From positions 1 to 42,636 of the forward strand of contig DIAJ01000017.1 of assembly GCA_002415785.1 (NCBI GenBank): a DNA stretch of 42,636 nucleotides, read 5' to 3'. The notes beneath the pieces are model-generated. The model did no database searches. It saw nothing but the letters and a program-made list of their open reading frames with translations, and was not told the origin of the DNA. Position 1 is the first letter of the stretch. Every line of letters begins with the position of its first letter. Positions 41,222-42,636 of the stretch are shown here, in pieces. The DNA comes from Flavobacteriales bacterium UBA5081 (GTDB lineage Bacteria; Bacteroidota; Bacteroidia; Flavobacteriales_E; Vicingaceae). A program made the translations under genes and the position numbers.

Positions 41222-42438
41222 TGGATTACGATAAAGCCTTAGAGTTCCTTTTTAAGCAACTACCCATGTACCAGAGAGTGGGAAAACAAGCTTTTAAAAA
41301 GGATTTATCAAATACACTCGCACTTTGTAAAATCTTAAACCAACCTCAAGATAAGTTTAAAAGTGTTCACATTGCCGGAACAAACGGCAAAGGATCAGTT
41401 TCGCACATGCTTGCTGCTATTTTCCAAACTGCCGGCTACAAAACAGCTTTATATACTTCCCCTCACCTTAAAGATTTTAAAGAAAGAATTAAGGTAAACG
41501 GAAAAATGATTTCTAAGGAAAAAGTAATTCGCTTTATTGAGAGTTACGAAGATAAATTTAGTAAAATCAAGCCTTCCTTTTTTGAATGGACGGTAGCCTT
41601 AGCTTTTAAGCATTTCGAAGAAGAGAAAGTTGACATAGCGATAATAGAAACCGGTTTGGGTGGTCGATTAGATTCAACCAATGTAATCAAACCAGAATTA
41701 AGTGTAATAACAAATATTGGTTTGGATCACACTGAGTTTTTAGGAACAGATTTAGTTTCAATTGCCAAAGAGAAAGCAGGCATCATCAAAGAGAGTACTC
41801 CCGTAGTTATTGGCAACTCATCAACTGTCAGAAAGGTTTTTGAAGAAAAAGCTAATTCAACCAAAAGCAAAATTTACTTTGCGGAAGACTTTGAGTACGA
41901 CTTTAAACTAAATTCTGACTTAAAAGGGTATTATCAAGAGGAAAATATTAATACTACAACATTAAGCTGGTTCGTGTTAAGGAAGTTAGGCTGGAAAATA
42001 AGCTTTCCTCAATTAGAGTTTGGTATTAACAACGTAACTGCTATAACTGGTTTACAAGGTAGATGGCAAATTCTTAAAAACTCCCCAAAAGTAGTTGCTG
42101 ATACAGCTCACAACCATGAAGGATTTATATACATTTTAAAGCAACTTTCTGAAGAAAAGTACTCTAAACTTCACATGGTATTAGGATTTGTAAAGGAAAA
42201 GTCTATTGAAGAGCTATTAAAAGAATTCCCAAAAGAGGCAACATATTACTTTTGTCAAGCAGACATTCCAAGAGCTATGGATAAAAATTTTCTTTTAGAG
42301 TCGGCAAACAATGTTGGCTTGAAAGGAAAAACCTATAACAGTGTAAAAGATGCGTACTCAAATGCTTTGAACTCCGCTTCTGCAGAGGATTTTATTTATA
42401 TAGGGGGAAGTAATTTTGTTGTTGCAGAAATTCTATAA
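41221..42438 (+). CDS. folC: Bifunctional folylpolyglutamate synthase/dihydrofolate synthase
   Basis: FolC joins glutamate to dihydropteroate or folates. I use the ATG at 41221 (MDYDKALEFLFKQLPMYQRV), giving 405 aa. A TTG one codon earlier is possible. The protein has the P-loop VHIAGTNGKGSVSHMLAAIF, the TSPHLKDFKERIKVNG loop, the ATP/Mg region IIETGLGGRLDSTNVI, and SVITNIGLDHTEFLGTDLV. The C-terminal domain has GLQGRWQIL and VVADTAHNHEGF (the AHN motif). Length is typical. The start shares one base with the tonB stop, which suggests translational coupling. The link of a folate gene to the TonB motor is probably only operon packing. Confidence 0.95.
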   Translation: MDYDKALEFLFKQLPMYQRVGKQAFKKDLSNTLALCKILNQPQDKFKSVHIAGTNGKGSVSHMLAAIFQTAGYKTALYTSPHLKDFKERIKVNGKMISKEKVIRFIESYEDKFSKIKPSFFEWTVALAFKHFEEEKVDIAIIETGLGGRLDSTNVIKPELSVITNIGLDHTEFLGTDLVSIAKEKAGIIKESTPVVIGNSSTVRKVFEEKANSTKSKIYFAEDFEYDFKLNSDLKGYYQEENINTTTLSWFVLRKLGWKISFPQLEFGINNVTAITGLQGRWQILKNSPKVVADTAHNHEGFIYILKQLSEEKYSKLHMVLGFVKEKSIEELLKEFPKEATYYFCQADIPRAMDKNFLLESANNVGLKGKTYNSVKDAYSNALNSASAEDFIYIGGSNFVVAEIL

Positions 42439-42455
42439 TTTTTTTCATAAAAGTG

Positions 42456-42485
42456 TTGCCATAATAAACAATTGATGTATATTTG
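42456..42485 (+). promoter_or_regulatory. Bacteroidota-type promoter of the tRNA-Val gene
   Basis: TTG (42456-42458) and TATATTTG (42478-42485), an exact TAnnTTTG match, are separated by 19 nt. Transcription should begin near 42490, about 12 nt before the mature tRNA. This is the cleanest promoter in the window and a local reference for the others. Confidence 0.8.
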
Positions 42486-42501
42486 CACTCCCAAATTCAA
42501 G

Positions 42502-42576
42502 GGGCGATTAGCTCAGTTGGTTCAGAGCACCTGCCTTACAAGCAGGGGGTCAATGGTTCGAATCCATTATCGCCCA
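42502..42576 (+). tRNA. tRNA-Val, anticodon TAC
   Basis: A complete 75-nt cloverleaf can be drawn. The acceptor stem is GGGCGAT (42502-42508) with ATCGCCC (42569-42575) and discriminator A42576. The D arm has TAGCTCAGTTGG. The anticodon stem is CCTGC/GCAGG with loop CTTACAA, so the anticodon is TAC (42537-42539), reading GTA and GTG/GTT. The T arm is AATGG-TTCGAAT-CCATT (42552-42568). The CCA end is not encoded. It follows folC and has its own promoter and terminator. Confidence 0.97.
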
Positions 42577-42586
42577 CATAAAATCC

Positions 42587-42616
42587 AAAAGCTACAAAAA
42601 TATTTTGTAGCTTTTT
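42587..42616 (+). terminator. Rho-independent terminator behind tRNA-Val
   Basis: AAAAGCTACAAAA (42587-42599) and TTTTGTAGCTTTT (42603-42615) form a perfect 13-bp stem with a 3-nt loop. A T run follows. Confidence 0.9.
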
Positions 42617-42636
42617 TACTTTCTATGAAGTTCTAC

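Overview
The window is a chromosomal segment of a low-GC member of the phylum Bacteroidota, most likely order Flavobacteriales. Three things point there. A type IX secretion / gliding block has the order cdd, (ispF), porV, porU, porP-like, gldJ, murF. Start codons lack Shine-Dalgarno sequences. Promoters fit the Bacteroidota form TTG-N19-TAnnTTTG, seen cleanly in front of the tRNA-Val gene and the tracrRNA. I cannot name the genus.

Region 1 (1-6903) is a type II-C CRISPR-Cas locus. Twelve identical 36-bp repeats separated by eleven 30-bp spacers run in from the left edge, and a terminator is fused to the last repeat. cas2, cas1 and a large cas9 (1393 aa) lie on the minus strand. A tracrRNA gene reads away from cas9 on the plus strand, with its promoter overlapping the cas9 start codon. 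A 5'-truncated REP-associated tyrosine transposase gene, with REP-like palindromes around it, sits between cas9 and cas1.

Region 2 (7009-13458) is accessory. It holds a small HNH protein, then a tightly packed minus-strand operon: an unknown cytoplasmic protein, a three-TM membrane protein, a DNA/RNA non-specific endonuclease made as a lipoprotein, and a small lipoprotein. A LytTR response regulator and a divergent TPR-histidine kinase follow. Two direct repeats 21 bp apart, of LytTR-operator type, lie just in front of the unknown operon. This regulator plus secreted-nuclease module is the best candidate in the window for an undescribed system.

Region 3 (13504-21059) carries small envelope and conserved-hypothetical genes: a lipoprotein, DUF4924, an OmpH-like coiled-coil protein, DUF1853, a SiaC/DUF1987 protein, a second LytTR/LytS-type two-component pair, a beta-barrel-like protein, a DUF6973-like protein and mtgA. 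It includes a 471-bp gene-free stretch rich in hairpins.

Region 4 (21059-42636) is core genome: pyruvate dehydrogenase pdhC-pdhA, cdd, ispF, the T9SS genes porV and porU, a porP/sprF-family gene, gldJ, murF, acyl-CoA dehydrogenase, anmK, a glutamate-type dehydrogenase, nhaD, an exbB-exbD-tonB-folC run, and tRNA-Val(TAC).
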